Notes: a model not told the origin generated them from the letters alone. Numbered from the stretch's first letter, positions 1 through 10,732 are shown. The stretch: 64,000 bases of DNA from Enterovibrio sp. JCM 19048 (GCA_001310415.1 BAXE01000006.1:184242-248241); one strand, 5' to 3'. Program-made: numbers and translations.

Positions 1-759
1 CTGGTGCCAGAAGACTTTATTGATAGGCTGAGGCGCATCACTGACCGCAAGGTTGGTTTGCTTGGGACGGATATAGCAGACATGGGTTTCAGGCCTTTCT
101 GACGGCGTAAGCCGTCCCAGCGCTTTGGTCAGGACATCAAGCCCTTTCCATTTCAGCAAGGAGGCAGCCCAGAAAACGGCGGCGGACTCATACTGGCACT
201 GGGTCGGCCATGTTTCGCGTGGCAGCCCATTGCGAAAAGTTTTGAAATGGGAAAACTCATCAGCATCCAGCGCTGAACTGGCGGCCTCCAAAGCACGGTT
301 GAGTGAATCACGCGTTGAGTCGAGATAGAACACCTTGTCAGCATCCAGCAAACACCGCCCAATCGTGCGTGAGCAGGCAACAGGCCCGTGAATCATCTGG
401 ACGATATCAAACCCGGCCAATAAGCGGGCGAGGTATAGCCCAAGGTCAACACCGGGGCCGGATGCAGCAAGCGCGACGTCTACCTTGCCGATAAAAAGGC
501 GTAGCCACAGCACTTGCAGTGCAATCAGTCCATGACGAAGAAAATAGGCGATCCCCTGTTCAGTGCGTTCCAGTTTCTTTGGCATGCGAAGGCGGGTGAT
601 CCTGGCATCTGATTTTGCCCAGCTTTGTGGATCCGCCGTCAGGATGGAAATGCGAGTTGCCTCTCCTTCTAACTGTTGGAGGATGTGCTTGGTTGCCACC
701 TTGGATCCTCCCGCAAATGGGATCGGGTCAAGGATCAGGATATGTTTTCTGCTGCTCAT
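1..759 (-). CDS. sypJ: SypJ-like glycosyltransferase, C-terminus beyond window
   Basis: An uninterrupted minus-strand reading frame begins at the ATG at 759 and remains open to the left edge, giving 253 residues of an incomplete protein. The N-terminus (MSSRKHILILDPIPFAGGSK) has the look of the N-terminal Rossmann lobe of a GT-B glycosyltransferase, and the region around residues 190-210 (AAVFWAASLLKWKGLDVL) resembles the start of the C-terminal donor-binding domain of GT4-type enzymes. It lies 37 bp downstream of the SypI-like glycosyltransferase in the same direction, where V. fischeri has sypJ. Role by context: adding a sugar to the syp polysaccharide repeat unit on the cytoplasmic face of the membrane. 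The symbol rests on gene order more than on sequence, since the diagnostic C-terminal half is missing. No frameshift is needed here. Confidence 0.7.
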   Translation of the reverse strand, partial: MSSRKHILILDPIPFAGGSKVATKHILQQLEGEATRISILTADPQSWAKSDARITRLRMPKKLERTEQGIAYFLRHGLIALQVLWLRLFIGKVDVALAASGPGVDLGLYLARLLAGFDIVQMIHGPVACSRTIGRCLLDADKVFYLDSTRDSLNRALEAASSALDADEFSHFKTFRNGLPRETWPTQCQYESAAVFWAASLLKWKGLDVLTKALGRLTPSERPETHVCYIRPKQTNLAVSDAPQPINKVFWHQ

Positions 760-796
760 TGCGTCGCCCCCGCAGAATCAGCCACCGCATAGTTCT

Positions 797-2011
797 TCAT
801 AAACTTGATCGAGGCTTTGACCGGTGCAGATATCTGCCAGTGCTCATCCAGCGGGTCATCATGTCAGGGTCGTTGAGCAGCGTGGTATAGAGCTGTTCGA
901 AGCGGTGGGTATAGGTGGTGATGCCGAAATTCTCCGTGACATGTTTATATCCTTGCTGCCCCAACTCTATCCGGCGCTCCGGATTAACACACAGGTGGAA
1001 GGCGGCATTGGCGAGCGCATGGGCATTGTTTGGTGAGACCAGCAGGCCGCCATTCTGATGTTTAATCACACTTGGAATGCCACCGACACAAGGGGCGATA
1101 ACCGGAAGTCTGGCAAGACCGGCTTCCGCCAGTGTCAGCCCGAACACTTCTTCGCGTGCGCCAGACATGTAGAGATCGGCACCGCCGCGCATCAGGCCAA
1201 CCACGTCATCACTTTCACCCACTAAGTGGACAAATTCCTGCAGACCACTCTCGGCAATTTGTTGCTCAAGGATGCCACGATCCGGCCCTTCGCCAATAAC
1301 CACCAGGTGGAAAGGCAGTTTCAGTTCATGTAACTGCCGGGTTGCTTCGATCAACAGGTCGACGCCCTTACGATGGATAAGTGAGCAAACACTTACCGCA
1401 ACAAACGCACCACTGGGCAGTCCATAGGTGTGCCTGATGTCCTGAACCGGTTGGCTCAGCAGCCTGTCTACATCAATGCCATTGGGAATAACCTGACAGC
1501 GCTGGGCGCGCACACCATCGTTCAGCAGTTGATCTACCACCGGTTGGCTGACACCGACAGCCATGCTGGCGTGATGCAAGCCGAGCGTAATGCGTTCGCG
1601 CAGGGGATAACGGGCGTGAAGGTGCAATACCAGAGGCAGCTTCCGGGCGCGGGAGACCAGGTTGAGCCACTGGAGCGGCGCGCCACTGTTGGCGTGAACC
1701 AGGGAGATCTTGTGTTTATCAATGATGCGCAACCCTTCTTTGATCAGTTTGCTGTAGCCGACAACATCCCACTTAGGCGTGCGTTCACCGAACAGCAGGG
1801 TAAAGTTGCTGACATACACCGGAATGCCGATCTTTTGGGCTTCATGCGCCAGTGCTTCATTGTTGCACCACAGCACGGGCTCAAAGGCATCTTTGTCGAT
1901 GTGGTTGAGCAGGTCGATCAGGCAGCGCTCACTGCCACGAATCCAGTTATCGCCGTAGTGAACAAATAGCAACGGCTTGCGTGTGGGTTTGTTTTTTGCC
2001 GTGTACATCAT
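797..2011 (-). CDS. sypI: SypI-like GT4 family glycosyltransferase
   Basis: A 404-residue glycosyltransferase of the GT-B fold, GT4-like. An N-terminal acceptor domain (FVHYGDNWIRGSERCL near residue 16) is followed by the donor domain with PNGIDVDRL near residue 178 and the E-x7-E nucleotide-sugar motif (EEVFGLTLAEA), normal for the family. GGAGGA lies six bases ahead of the ATG at 2011, which supports this start. It follows the SypH-like gene by 31 bp and precedes the SypJ-like gene by 37 bp, so the three are probably one transcript. In V. fischeri, SypI is one of several glycosyltransferases that build the symbiosis polysaccharide. The donor and acceptor sugars cannot be read from sequence. 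The reading frame is intact. Confidence 0.8.
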   Translation of the reverse strand: MMYTAKNKPTRKPLLFVHYGDNWIRGSERCLIDLLNHIDKDAFEPVLWCNNEALAHEAQKIGIPVYVSNFTLLFGERTPKWDVVGYSKLIKEGLRIIDKHKISLVHANSGAPLQWLNLVSRARKLPLVLHLHARYPLRERITLGLHHASMAVGVSQPVVDQLLNDGVRAQRCQVIPNGIDVDRLLSQPVQDIRHTYGLPSGAFVAVSVCSLIHRKGVDLLIEATRQLHELKLPFHLVVIGEGPDRGILEQQIAESGLQEFVHLVGESDDVVGLMRGGADLYMSGAREEVFGLTLAEAGLARLPVIAPCVGGIPSVIKHQNGGLLVSPNNAHALANAAFHLCVNPERRIELGQQGYKHVTENFGITTYTHRFEQLYTTLLNDPDMMTRWMSTGRYLHRSKPRSSL

Positions 2012-2042
2012 GATATGTCCTCCGGTCTCTTGGGCCGTCTGT

Positions 2043-3044
2043 TTACTGTGAATAGGCTTTCAACAGTTTTGGCACGACAGCTTCTGCCGAGTAGCGTTGA
2101 CGGATAGTGCGCACAGCGTTGGCTCGTATCCGGGCGCGGTGTTGTGAGTCGCTGTTTCGCCAACGATGGATAACATCCACCATGCCGCTCACATCGTTCT
2201 GGGGCAGGAGCCAGCCGTTTTTATCGTGTTGGATAAGTTGGTCCAGCGCGCCCACATTGAAGGCGGCGACGGGAATGCCCCGAGCCATGGCTTCCAGTGA
2301 CGCCATAGGCAGGCCTTCGGCGCGGGAAGGGATAATCAACAGCCCCACGCGCGGCCAAATTTTATGCATATCAGCCTGTGCGCCATGGAAGGTGACATTT
2401 GGAGGGGCGATTTTTTCCAGTGGTTTTCGTAGCGGGCCATCACCGTATACGTGGAAATCCAGCTGCGGGAAGCGTTTTGCCAGAGAGACAAAACGCTCGG
2501 TGCCTTTTTCTTTGCTCAGGCGGCCGACAAAGGCAATTTGGTCACCTTTTGAAAGCGAGATTTCCCGCATGTTCACGAAGTTGTCTGCCAACTCTGCCTT
2601 GCAGGGGAGGGTTGACAGGATAGGGGGGCTGACGGCGAATACCTTGTGGGCAAGAAAGGCGGTACGGCGATCAAACCAGTCATAGAGCTTAATTAAGCCT
2701 TCTTTGTCTTCGCCGCTGTGGAAAGTGCTGACACAGGTAATATTTAGCAGGCGGCAAAGGGGGCGCACCAAAATCCCGGCTTTGTAGCCGTGGGTATGGA
2801 TAACGTCCGGACGGCCATTTTTAATGGCGCGCCATAGCGATCCAAAGCGTCCATCGAGAGATTCGCAGTTGAGCCCTGCATACAGCAAGCGGCGTTGCAC
2901 AGGATGACTGCCATAGTTACTGATAAAAACGACGGTGACTTCAGTCCGGACACTGCTAAGGCCAAGTGCCAGCTGCTCAACGTGGGATTCAATTCCACCA
3001 AACCCGCGACTGTCCAACATTAACCATATCTTGGTTTTCTTCAT
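2043..3044 (-). CDS. sypH: SypH-like GT4 family glycosyltransferase
   Basis: A glycosyltransferase of about 333 residues. The start at 3044 (MKKTKIWLMLDSRGFGGIES) is preferred because AGGTGA lies eight bases upstream, and because longer starts at 3065 and 3092 fall at or before the expected transcription start of the sigma54 promoter at 3093-3108. The N-terminal GGIESHVEQLA segment, VGRLSKEKGTERFV and the E-x7-E motif in PSRAEGLPMASLEAMARG are typical of GT4 enzymes. It is first of the three minus-strand glycosyltransferase genes (H, I, J) and is split from sypG by a plus-strand epimerase gene, unlike V. fischeri, where sypG and sypH are adjacent. Probable role: a cytoplasmic step in assembling the syp polysaccharide unit. 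Confidence 0.8.
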   Translation of the reverse strand: MKKTKIWLMLDSRGFGGIESHVEQLALGLSSVRTEVTVVFISNYGSHPVQRRLLYAGLNCESLDGRFGSLWRAIKNGRPDVIHTHGYKAGILVRPLCRLLNITCVSTFHSGEDKEGLIKLYDWFDRRTAFLAHKVFAVSPPILSTLPCKAELADNFVNMREISLSKGDQIAFVGRLSKEKGTERFVSLAKRFPQLDFHVYGDGPLRKPLEKIAPPNVTFHGAQADMHKIWPRVGLLIIPSRAEGLPMASLEAMARGIPVAAFNVGALDQLIQHDKNGWLLPQNDVSGMVDVIHRWRNSDSQHRARIRANAVRTIRQRYSAEAVVPKLLKAYSQ

Positions 3045-3092
3045 TTTGGTTTCACCTGAATTCATGAAAAAGACTTGTCGTAGCCAGAGCAA

Positions 3093-3108
3093 CGCAAAGT
3101 TAGTGCCA
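3093..3108 (-). promoter_or_regulatory. sigma54 (-24/-12) promoter of sypH
   Basis: Read on the minus strand the site is TGGCACTAACTTTGCG, which fits the RpoN consensus TGGCAC-N5-TTGC with exact GG-N10-GC spacing. Transcription would start near 3083, upstream of the sypH start at 3044. Sigma54 promoters need an enhancer-bound activator, and SypG, encoded 1.4 kb away, belongs to that class. Confidence 0.72.
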
Positions 3109-3162
3109 CTTAGCTATCTATCTGAAATTTAATGGTTAGCGATGGAATTTCCGCCGAGCGCT

Positions 3163-3220
3163 GATTCAAAATGACAAACCTGGTGCTGGGATTCGTCAAA
3201 GCGCATGTCAATTTGACGAA
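3163..3220. promoter_or_regulatory. Candidate SypG enhancer region between sypH and the epimerase
   Basis: Two signals sit here. At 3192-3200 and 3212-3220 is a perfect 9-bp inverted repeat, TTCGTCAAA and TTTGACGAA, with an 11-base spacer. At 3166-3176 is TCAAAATGACA on the plus strand, and the minus strand inside the inverted repeat reads TCAAATTGACA. Both match TCR-N3-TGACA, which is also found upstream of sypA and of the ligase gene. The region lies 55-113 bp upstream of the sypH -24 element and about 190 bp from the epimerase -24 element, usable enhancer distances for both divergent genes. Assignment to SypG is inference. Confidence 0.5.
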
Positions 3221-3406
3221 AAGGAGGGGAAAGGAAGGAAAGTGATAGCAACAGATTGCTGCAACTGGGAAAACAAAGGCACTTTCCGGTCGGTTAACAT
3301 GTGGCGGCAATAAGGAAGAAAATGCATTAACACTGCGGCTCAGGGCGATGAGTACCGGTACGTGGGAGTGAGCAGAGCCTGCGAATACCCTTCAAATCTG
3401 TAAACA

Positions 3407-3422
3407 TGGCAAACCCTTTGCA
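3407..3422 (+). promoter_or_regulatory. sigma54 (-24/-12) promoter of the epimerase gene
   Basis: TGGCAAACCCTTTGCA on the plus strand has the GG-N10-GC spacing and the TTGCA -12 half of a sigma54 promoter. Its start point would be near 3433, 29 bp ahead of the epimerase ATG at 3462, which has its own GAGGCAGAG ribosome-binding stretch. This site faces away from the sypH sigma54 promoter, making a divergent pair. Confidence 0.62.
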
Positions 3423-3461
3423 AAGTGACTGCCAGAACGTTGAAAAAACAGTGAGGCAGAG

Positions 3462-4401
3462 ATGGCAAGTTTCTTAGTGACAGGCGGTTGTGGTTTTATT
3501 GGTTCTCATCTGGTTGAATCGCTGTTAGCGGATGGCCACCATGTACGGGTTGTAGACAATTTATCAACCGGTTACCGCAGCAATGTGCCGCCCCACTGCG
3601 AAGTCCGAGTGGCGGATATCTGCAATGACGGTGTGCTTGAAGATGCAATGGAAGATATGGATGGCTGCTTTCACCTTGCGGCCATTGCATCGGTAGAACG
3701 CTCCAATGAAGCCTGGGTAGATACCACGATGTGAACCTGACAGGCAGCATCCGTGTTTTCGATGCTGCGCGCAAAGCCAAAACGCCGGTGGTCTACGCAT
3801 CATCTGCAGCAGTCTACGGCGACAATGCAGAGATGCCCCTGTGCGAGCGCTCTGTCTTGCGTCCTTTAACCGCCTACGGGGCGGATAAGCTAGGGTCTGA
3901 GTTGCATGCCAGAGTGGCCTCCATGGTGCATGGTGTGCCTACAACGGGAATGCGTTTTTTCAATGTATTTGGCCCGCGCCAGGATCCTAAATCGCCTTAC
4001 TCAGGCGTCATTTCCATTTTCGTTGATAAGATCATGGATTCAGAACCTTTGACCATATTCGGCGACGGTGAGCAGACCCGCGACTTTATTTATGTCGGGG
4101 ATGTGGTAAGACACCTGCGTGCCGCCATGCAAAAGACAAGTACAACCCCGGAAGTGTTCAATGTCTGTCGCGGGGAAGCCCTCTCGGTCAACCAGCTGGC
4201 GACTACCCTGATGTCACTGACCGGTACGCAGGTGGGTGTCGCTACTTACCTGCACGCCGCGGTGATATCCGCTCTTCTATCGGCAGCCCGGCACAAGCAG
4301 CAAGGGAGCTGGGGATTGTCGCTAAGACGTCGGTAACCCAGGGGCTACGCGAGCTGGTGCATTATGTGGTGAAAACCGGCGAGTCACGCTCAGTGGGGTA
4401 G
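3462..4401 (+). CDS. NAD-dependent epimerase/dehydratase (SDR), two frameshifts
   Basis: An extended short-chain dehydrogenase of the GalE/WcaG type, about 313 residues once repaired. The N-terminus has the NAD-binding GGCGFIG motif, then LAAIASV, SSAAVYG, the catalytic Y-x3-K (YGADK) and NVFGPRQDP. These enzymes epimerise or dehydrate nucleotide sugars in the cytoplasm, so this one could supply a sugar donor for the syp polysaccharide. The exact reaction cannot be told. The frame breaks near 3725 (a C is missing in the ACCCAC needed to read THDVNLTG) and near 4250, after which the protein runs on to a TAG at 4399-4401. It is the only plus-strand gene in the syp block and lies between sypG and sypH. 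A sigma54 promoter precedes it. Confidence 0.8.
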
Positions 4402-4432
4402 TCAGGGAAACGTGCCTGGTACAAGAAACAAA

Positions 4433-4453
4433 AACGCCGCTAAATGCGGCGTT
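4433..4453 (-). terminator. Rho-independent terminator after sypG
   Basis: AACGCCGC and GCGGCGTT form an 8-bp stem around the loop TAAAT. Read on the minus strand it is followed by five T. It lies 20 bp past the sypG stop and could also end the epimerase message from the other side. It separates a sypA-G transcript from sypH-J. Confidence 0.7.
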
Positions 4454-4473
4454 CTTACGTGAAAAGGTGTCGA

Positions 4474-5904
4474 TCAGGCTTCGTCGGTTTCCCACGCCTG
4501 CTTTTTGCGATACAGGGTCGAAGGCTGATTTGTAGCAATACAGCCGCCTTCAGGACATTCCCATCGCAATAGGCAATGGTTTTCTGGATAGCTTCCCGCT
4601 CAATATCACATAACGGGCGGATCTCACTGTCCGGCTCCTGAACACTCTGCGCCGCAGCAATGTCCTGGGGCGGTGTAACGGGCTCTGACACTCGGGTTTG
4701 TGCAATCGAGCGGATTTCCTGATCGCTCAAGGTTTCATTCAGCGGCGGGGGCAGTTGCTTTATTGTGACCGAGTCACCGTCATGCAATACCACTATATTA
4801 CGGATCACGTTCTGTAGCTGGCGGACATTGCCAGGCCAAGGATAGTGCCGCAGCACCACTTCTGCTTCAGGAGAGAAGCTGGTGAAACGCTTTCCTTCTT
4901 CGGCGGCATAACTGATCAGAAACTTGGTGGCGATTGCCAGAATGTCATCTCCCCGCTCGCGCAGAGGCGGCATCGCCAGTGGCACCACATGTAAGCGGTA
5001 ATAGAGATCTTCACGGAAACGCCCCTCAGCCACTTCTGTCAGCGGGTCTTTGTTCGTGGCACACAAGAATCGGATATCCACGCTCTCTTCTTTGCTGGCG
5101 CCGACTTTCTGGTAACGTCCGGTCTGGATAAAACGCAGCAACTTTTTCTGTAGCTCCAAATCCATTTCGCAGATTTCGTCCAGAAACAGGGTGCCGCCAT
5201 TGGCCTGAGCCGCTGCGCCCTTGCGATCATTGCTCGCGCCGGTAAACGCCCCTTTTACGTGGCCGAAAATCTCGCTTTCCATTAAATCATGGGGAATTGC
5301 GCCACAGTTTATTGCTACAAAAGGTTCACTGGAACGTGGACTTTGGCGGTGAATGGCTTCGGCGCAGACCTCTTTCCCGGTGCCGCTTTCGCCAGTGATA
5401 AAGACGGTGGCTTTACTGGGGGCGGCGGCATCAATAATGCGGTAGACGTTCTGCATGGGCAGCTGGCGCCAATAAACCCCTGGTAGGTGTTGCGTTCAAA
5501 ACTGCTTTGTATGTCTTCCACCAAACCCTGCAGACGGCTGTGCTCCAGCTGGTTCCGGACGGTGGTTTTTAAACGCTCGGCGCTGACCGGTTTTTCCAGA
5601 AAATCGATGGCACCCAGACGCATCAGCTCTACGGCGGTATCGACGGAACCGTGACTGGTGACGACGATCACTGCGCTGGGGAGCCTTTATCCTTGATCTG
5701 TTTTAGTACCTTCTCTCCGGACATGTCGGGCAGTTTCAGATCGAGCAATATCAGATGAGGCGTGGCCTTTTCGAGATAGTCCAACGCGGCCTGTCCGGTT
5801 TCCAGACAGACAAGTTCAATCGGCTCTTTGGCCAGATACTGACGGTAAATGTTGGTCAGCGGAAGCGAGTCTTCAATGATCAACACGCGGTAGGTGGATG
5901 TCAT
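4474..5904 (-). CDS. sypG: SypG: sigma54-dependent response regulator, frameshifted
   Basis: An NtrC-type response regulator of about 475 residues when repaired. The N-terminal receiver domain has the phosphoacceptor in [13 protein letters not shown] and the conserved lysine in FLEKPVS. The AAA+ domain has Walker A GESGTGKE, the sigma54-contacting GAFTGA loop, Walker [10 protein letters not shown], and the [11 protein letters not shown] segment. A Fis-type HTH follows, ending in [16 protein letters not shown] after repair. The reading frame breaks near 5670, 5460 and 4525; at 4525 one C is missing. In V. fischeri SypG activates the sigma54 promoters of the syp locus after phosphorelay through the SypF HPt domain. 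The four sigma54 promoters and shared upstream motif in this window are its likely targets. Confidence 0.88.
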
Positions 5905-6058
5905 GCGTCATTTCCCCAAATGCGTTTGCCTTGATACCGACTGCCACTACAGTAATAGGCGACGTAAGTTGTTGTGTTTAGGTATAAATTGTAAGTCAGA
6001 TTTTTTCCCTTACCATCTAAATCGGCGGGAATTGTGGACGTTAGAACAGTATGCGATA

Positions 6059-9000
6059 TCAGTTTGTGCTTGTGGTAAAGCCTTGAACTGAACGCGCTTC
6101 CAGCGCTGCGAAAGAGGCATCGGCCACTTGCCTGATATCACCGGCCTGGCTGACAGCGTCGTCATAACGTTGCTGCAGGCAGCTTTTTTCAATTTCCCGG
6201 CAATAGCTGCACAGGTGACTATTACCGTGTGCGCCAGCACTGCTACCAAGGGTATGGGCTTCGAATTCGATCGCATAATAGTCTTTGTCTTCAGCGGCCT
6301 GTGCGATCTTGTCAATCCGCACTTTGGCGTCGCGGATGTAGAATTCCAGCAACTGTGGCACCACGTCAGGCGAGGTGTCGGCTGCCAACCGCATAAGGAT
6401 CGCTTCGTTCACTATTGGCTCTTCTTCTTGCGGCATAATCCCAGCATTGTCGTCCACCGTTTGGATACTGTCTCTGTTTGCTGAACTTCCTAAGGCGGGG
6501 TCGTCGTTTGTCAGAGTAGTGGTGACCGGCTCAGATTTACTGGGCGGACGGGGTTGCCAGCGGGATAAGCACTCCATGATGGACTGGCGGGTAAAGGGTT
6601 TGGAGACAAAGTCATCCATACCCAGATTGATAAAGTGTTCTCTGTCTCCCCGCAGTGCGTGGGCGGTCAGGGCGATAATGATAACGTCTTTTGCTGACGT
6701 CGGTAGCGCCCGGATATGCTTGGTTGCTTCCATGCCGTCCATGCCTGGCATGGAAATGTCCATCAGCACAATGTCGTAGGGAATGCTGGATACCGCTTCG
6801 ACCGCTTCTTTCCCATTGCTGACAATATCGACCGACAGCGGATAATTCGAGCATAGTACGAAGCACCATCTGATTGGCAGGATTGTCTTCCGCATCAGGA
6901 TACGCAGATCCTTCGCGATCTCCGTCGTGTCCGTATCTGTTGGTGACGGGGCTGATAGTCAGCTTCATCGGCGACATTAAGAGTCATGGTCGCGGTGAAA
7001 ATTGAACCTTCACCCAGCTCGCTGACCACGGAAATTTCACCATCCATCAGATTGACCAGTTGCTGGCAAATAGCCAGTCCCAGCCCGCTGCCTTCGTGGC
7101 TGCGGTTGTAGCTGGACTCTGCCATGGTGAACTCTTCAAACAGGGTTGGGATGTGTTTGGCATCGATACCGATCCCTGTGTCGACCACATCGATTTTCAG
7201 CTTGGCTGACAAGGGGTGACGGTGGATACAGCTTATCTTGACCTGCACACTGCCTGCGCTGGTGTATTTCACGGCGTTGGAAAGCAGGTTCAGCAAAATC
7301 TGGCGGATACGGTCTCCATCACCTTCTAGGTATCGCGGCACGTCATCGGCGATGCGTGATGTCAGGCTCAGGTTCTTTTTTTCTGCCTGTGGGTAGACGA
7401 TATCGACGGTCTGTCCGAACAGTTCATACATGTCGAATATGGTGTTTTCGAGGGAAAGCTTTCGGCTTCCATTTTGGAAAAGTCGAGAATGTCGTTAATG
7501 ATGCCGAGAAGCAGTTCACCGGAGCCACGTGCTGTATTAACCAGCTTGCGTTGTAACTCATTTAGCTCCGTCTCCTTTAGCAAGCCCAATACCCCAAGTA
7601 CACCGTTCATTGGTGTGCGGATTTCGTGGCTCATGGCGGCAAGAAAGCGGCTTTTAGCACGGTTAGCGTTTTCTGCTGACTGTTGCGCTTCAAGCAGGTT
7701 GGCTTCGTAGCGTTTTTGGTCGGTTAAATCATAGAAATGTGCGACGTAGTGGCTGAGCACATCTTTCTCATCGGTCACGGAAACAATCGAGAGATGTACC
7801 GGGATCTCGTATCCCTCTTTGTGGCGGAAAGGCATTTCCCCTTCCCAGCTCCCTTTCTTGTGCAACATCCGCCATACCTGTTTGTGAAAACGGCTGTCTT
7901 TGGCATTGGTCATCAGGGAGCGGGGTTTTTCACCAATAACCTCTCTGGCACTGTACCCCGTGATGTTTGAAAAAGCCGGGTTGCTGCGAATGATACGGCC
8001 AAGGTTATCGGCAATAAAAACGGGCTGCGCAGTTTCAAACGCACGGGCAGCAATTTTCATTTCTGTCTGGTTTTGCAGCTGTTTTGATATATCCCGGATA
8101 TAGGAAACGAAGAGATGCCCCTTTACTGTTTTGGCGGCGGAAATGGAAATCTCGATGGGAAATTCAGTGCCATTGCGGCGCATGGCGGTGAGCTCAATCC
8201 GTTTGTTGAGTACCACACTCTTGCCGGTTTCCAGAAACCGCTTCATGCCATTTTTGTGCATCTCACGCATGGCAGGTGGGATAATGGTTTCAGCCATGGT
8301 CTTTCCGACAATGTCTTTGCGTTTCCAGCCAAATATCTGCTCTGCCACCGGGCTGAATTCCACAATGGTATCGTCATCGCTGGCAACAATAATGGCATCG
8401 TGTGAGGCTTTATAAATGGCTTCACTTTGCTCCTCAATAAGACGCGCTTCGCTGTAGGAGTATTGTTGTTCCCGCAATGAGTTGTAGAGCTGACTGTAAC
8501 TCTTCTCCAACCGGTTTTGTAAGTCGGCAACCTGGCAAACCGTCTGGTCGATGTCTTCGAAAAAACCCAGATTGGTATTTGCGGTGGTCTGGCCTTGTGG
8601 CGTGGTGAGTTTCTTCAGGCGTTGCAATGGGCGCAGGGCAAGAATAATCATGGCGAGAATGACTAGCACTGCCAGCAAGGCGATGCCAATTGTACTGACC
8701 ACGGCAAGTTGCCCCAGTGTGCCAGTGAGCGAGTGGAAGGAGCCTGACTGAAACCCAACGGTGGCATTGACATCTTCCAGAGCGCTGTTTTCGAGATACA
8801 GTGGCACAGTAATCACATTGTGATTGGGGTTTGCCGGTACGTGTGCATGAGCCAGAATGTCTTTTCCATGCTCAATCGTCAGGTAGACAATGCCTGCCCT
8901 GTCGATAATGTCTTCGGCCAGCAACTGAAGACCATCGAAATCCTTTCTCTCCAGATAGGCTTACTTGCCATTGTCACCAACTGGGATATGTGATCTTCAA

Positions 9001-9121
9001 GACGATAGAGATCTGACTGGTGTTCTCGCTGAAGGAATGAGGTGGACACCATCATAGTGGTCAGAAGGATCACGACGAATAAAAAGGCAGTGATGAAAAC
9101 GGTTTTAATTCTGATTTTCAA
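6059..9121 (-). CDS. sypF: SypF: membrane hybrid histidine kinase with HPt, frameshifted
   Basis: A hybrid kinase of about 1020 residues if repaired. In order: a transmembrane segment ([18 protein letters not shown], residues 8-25), a periplasmic stretch, a second membrane helix ([14 protein letters not shown]), two PAS domains, HisKA with the H box SHEIRTPMN near residue 500, HATPase_c ([24 protein letters not shown]), a receiver domain ([14 protein letters not shown]) and a C-terminal HPt domain with phosphohistidine motif [11 protein letters not shown]. Frame breaks occur near 8935, 7440, 6900 and 6850. In V. fischeri, phosphate from SypF or through its HPt controls SypG and SypE. As I recall, the V. 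fischeri SypF H box lies near residue 250, so this protein has a much longer sensory N-terminus, with some resemblance to RscS-type kinases. Confidence 0.85.
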
Positions 9122-9178
9122 ACCGAACCTCGCAATCCTGTGCTGAAAATGGGTGTCTCACTTTTGAGGCGTCTAGTT

Positions 9179-10732
9179 TCAGTCTAGTCCAGTTACGGCA
9201 TATTCCCCTTGCCATTCGAGCAAAATGATAGTTGCGTCATCTCTGTGCCAATCCCCTTTTGTATCAAAAACTTGCATCACACGCTCGACGGATTCATCCA
9301 GAGGGAGTGACGAGGTGATTTGCAGCATTTCAACCACATCATGTTCGAGCTTCTGGCGGTCTTCCTGCGTTTCCGCCGCTTCAAATAAACCGTCGGTGTA
9401 GAGCGCGATCCGCTCGCCCGGTTGAAGCTGAAGTGACAACGGAATGTATTCTGCGCCGTAGAGTACGCCCGGCAGAATGCCCCCACATCGAGAAACCGGC
9501 TTCCCGTGGGAGTGATGAGGATTGGGCTGGGTGACCGGCAGATGCAAGGCTGATGGCGCCGTTATCGAACATGGTTACAGAGCAGCAGGTCAGAATAACC
9601 TGAGACAATAAGTTGTCTTCCATCGCGCAATCTGACAAGCGGTTGAGCAGGTTGGCAGATGGGGAGTCGTTGTCTTCAAGGTGGAACATCAAACCGCGCA
9701 GGTAGCCGCCATAGGCATAGGAGAAGAATTTGGCCGCGACATCGTGCCCCATGATGTCTACCAGATTCACCATCAAGTAATTGGGGGTGTCGCGGTGCAA
9801 TACGACATCGCCGCCGCCAATTCCGGTATTGCGCGTGGCAAGTGCTGTTTTCCAGTTATGGGACAGGGAGGGCAGGGAAGGTGTGAGCCCCTGCGTGATG
9901 CGCTGGTTCACCTTGTCGGTGAGCTGGCGGTATATCTGCTCTGAGCGGTGAAGCACGCGGCGCGCACTTTGCAGTAAGGCGGATTTGCTGACCGGTTTCA
10001 CCAGATAGTCGTCGATGCCCAGTCCGAGGGCATTATCGCGGATATCCGGGCTGTCTGCATACGTGAGGAAAATAAACGGAGTCAGCAAGGTATTGGTGTG
10101 GTTGTGCAGGGCTTTTTTCAGGCTGATGCCATCCATGCCAGGCATACGGATATCTGAAATCACCAAATCCACACTGTGGGTGGTGAGATAGTTAAGTGCT
10201 GTCTCGCCATTTTCAGCTTCCACGACATGGAACGCGCTGGAGAGATAAGCGGTGATCAGGCGTCGCTGGCTGTCGTCATCTTCCACAATCAGAATGCTGG
10301 GCTTGGTTGCGGCCACCTGTTGGATCTTCCATTTCAGGGTCAGGCGGTTTTCAGTGAACGTGGTACGGTGAGTGTATTCCACTTCGTCGGTCATGCTCTG
10401 GATCAGTGCCAGACCGCGCCCCCTTCTTTTTCTTCAAAGGTATCCAGGGACTGTACCCTTTCCGGCAAGGTCGGATCCCAAGATTGCCCATCATCATTGA
10501 GGTGCAAAAGCCATTTACCGTCGCTGCATTCCAGACAGACATCGATAAAGGTTGGCATGGGGTCTGTGTGCTCCAGCAGGTTGGCGGTGGCTTCGGAATA
10601 GCAAAGCTGGATCTTATTAGAAAGTTGGTCGCTGACCCCTCGCGCTTTCAGGGTCTGCGCGATCATTTTCCGCGTCTGGCTGACGCGTTCCAACGTGGCT
10701 GGGCGACAGGTTTCGTGAACAACAGAGACCAT
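9179..10732 (-). CDS. sypE: SypE: RsbW-like kinase / receiver / PP2C phosphatase, frameshifted
   Basis: About 517 residues after repair, with the three-part layout characteristic of SypE. Residues 1-130 are an RsbW/HATPase_c2 serine kinase (N box CYSEATANLLEH, G box GGRGLAL). A receiver domain follows with LVISDIRMPGMDG and LVKPVSK. The C-terminal half is a PP2C/RsbU phosphatase (GGGDVV, DIMGHDVA, YTDGLFEA, HRDDATIILL). Frame breaks lie near 10400 (one G missing from a G run) and near 9515. In V. fischeri, SypE phosphorylates or dephosphorylates SypA according to the state of the receiver, and so holds back or releases biofilm formation. It sits between sypD (3 bp away) and sypF, as expected. 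Confidence 0.88.

Noticed and set aside
1430..1969. A 179-codon plus-strand open frame.
   Set aside because: It lies entirely antisense to the SypI-like glycosyltransferase, whose frame carries clear motifs; the plus-strand translation has no family character or ribosome-binding site.
3192..3220. The inverted repeat TTCGTCAAA/TTTGACGAA as a transcription terminator.
   Set aside because: The arms are AT-rich with an 11-base spacer and no T run, and the site lies inside a divergent promoter region; a protein-binding dyad is more likely.
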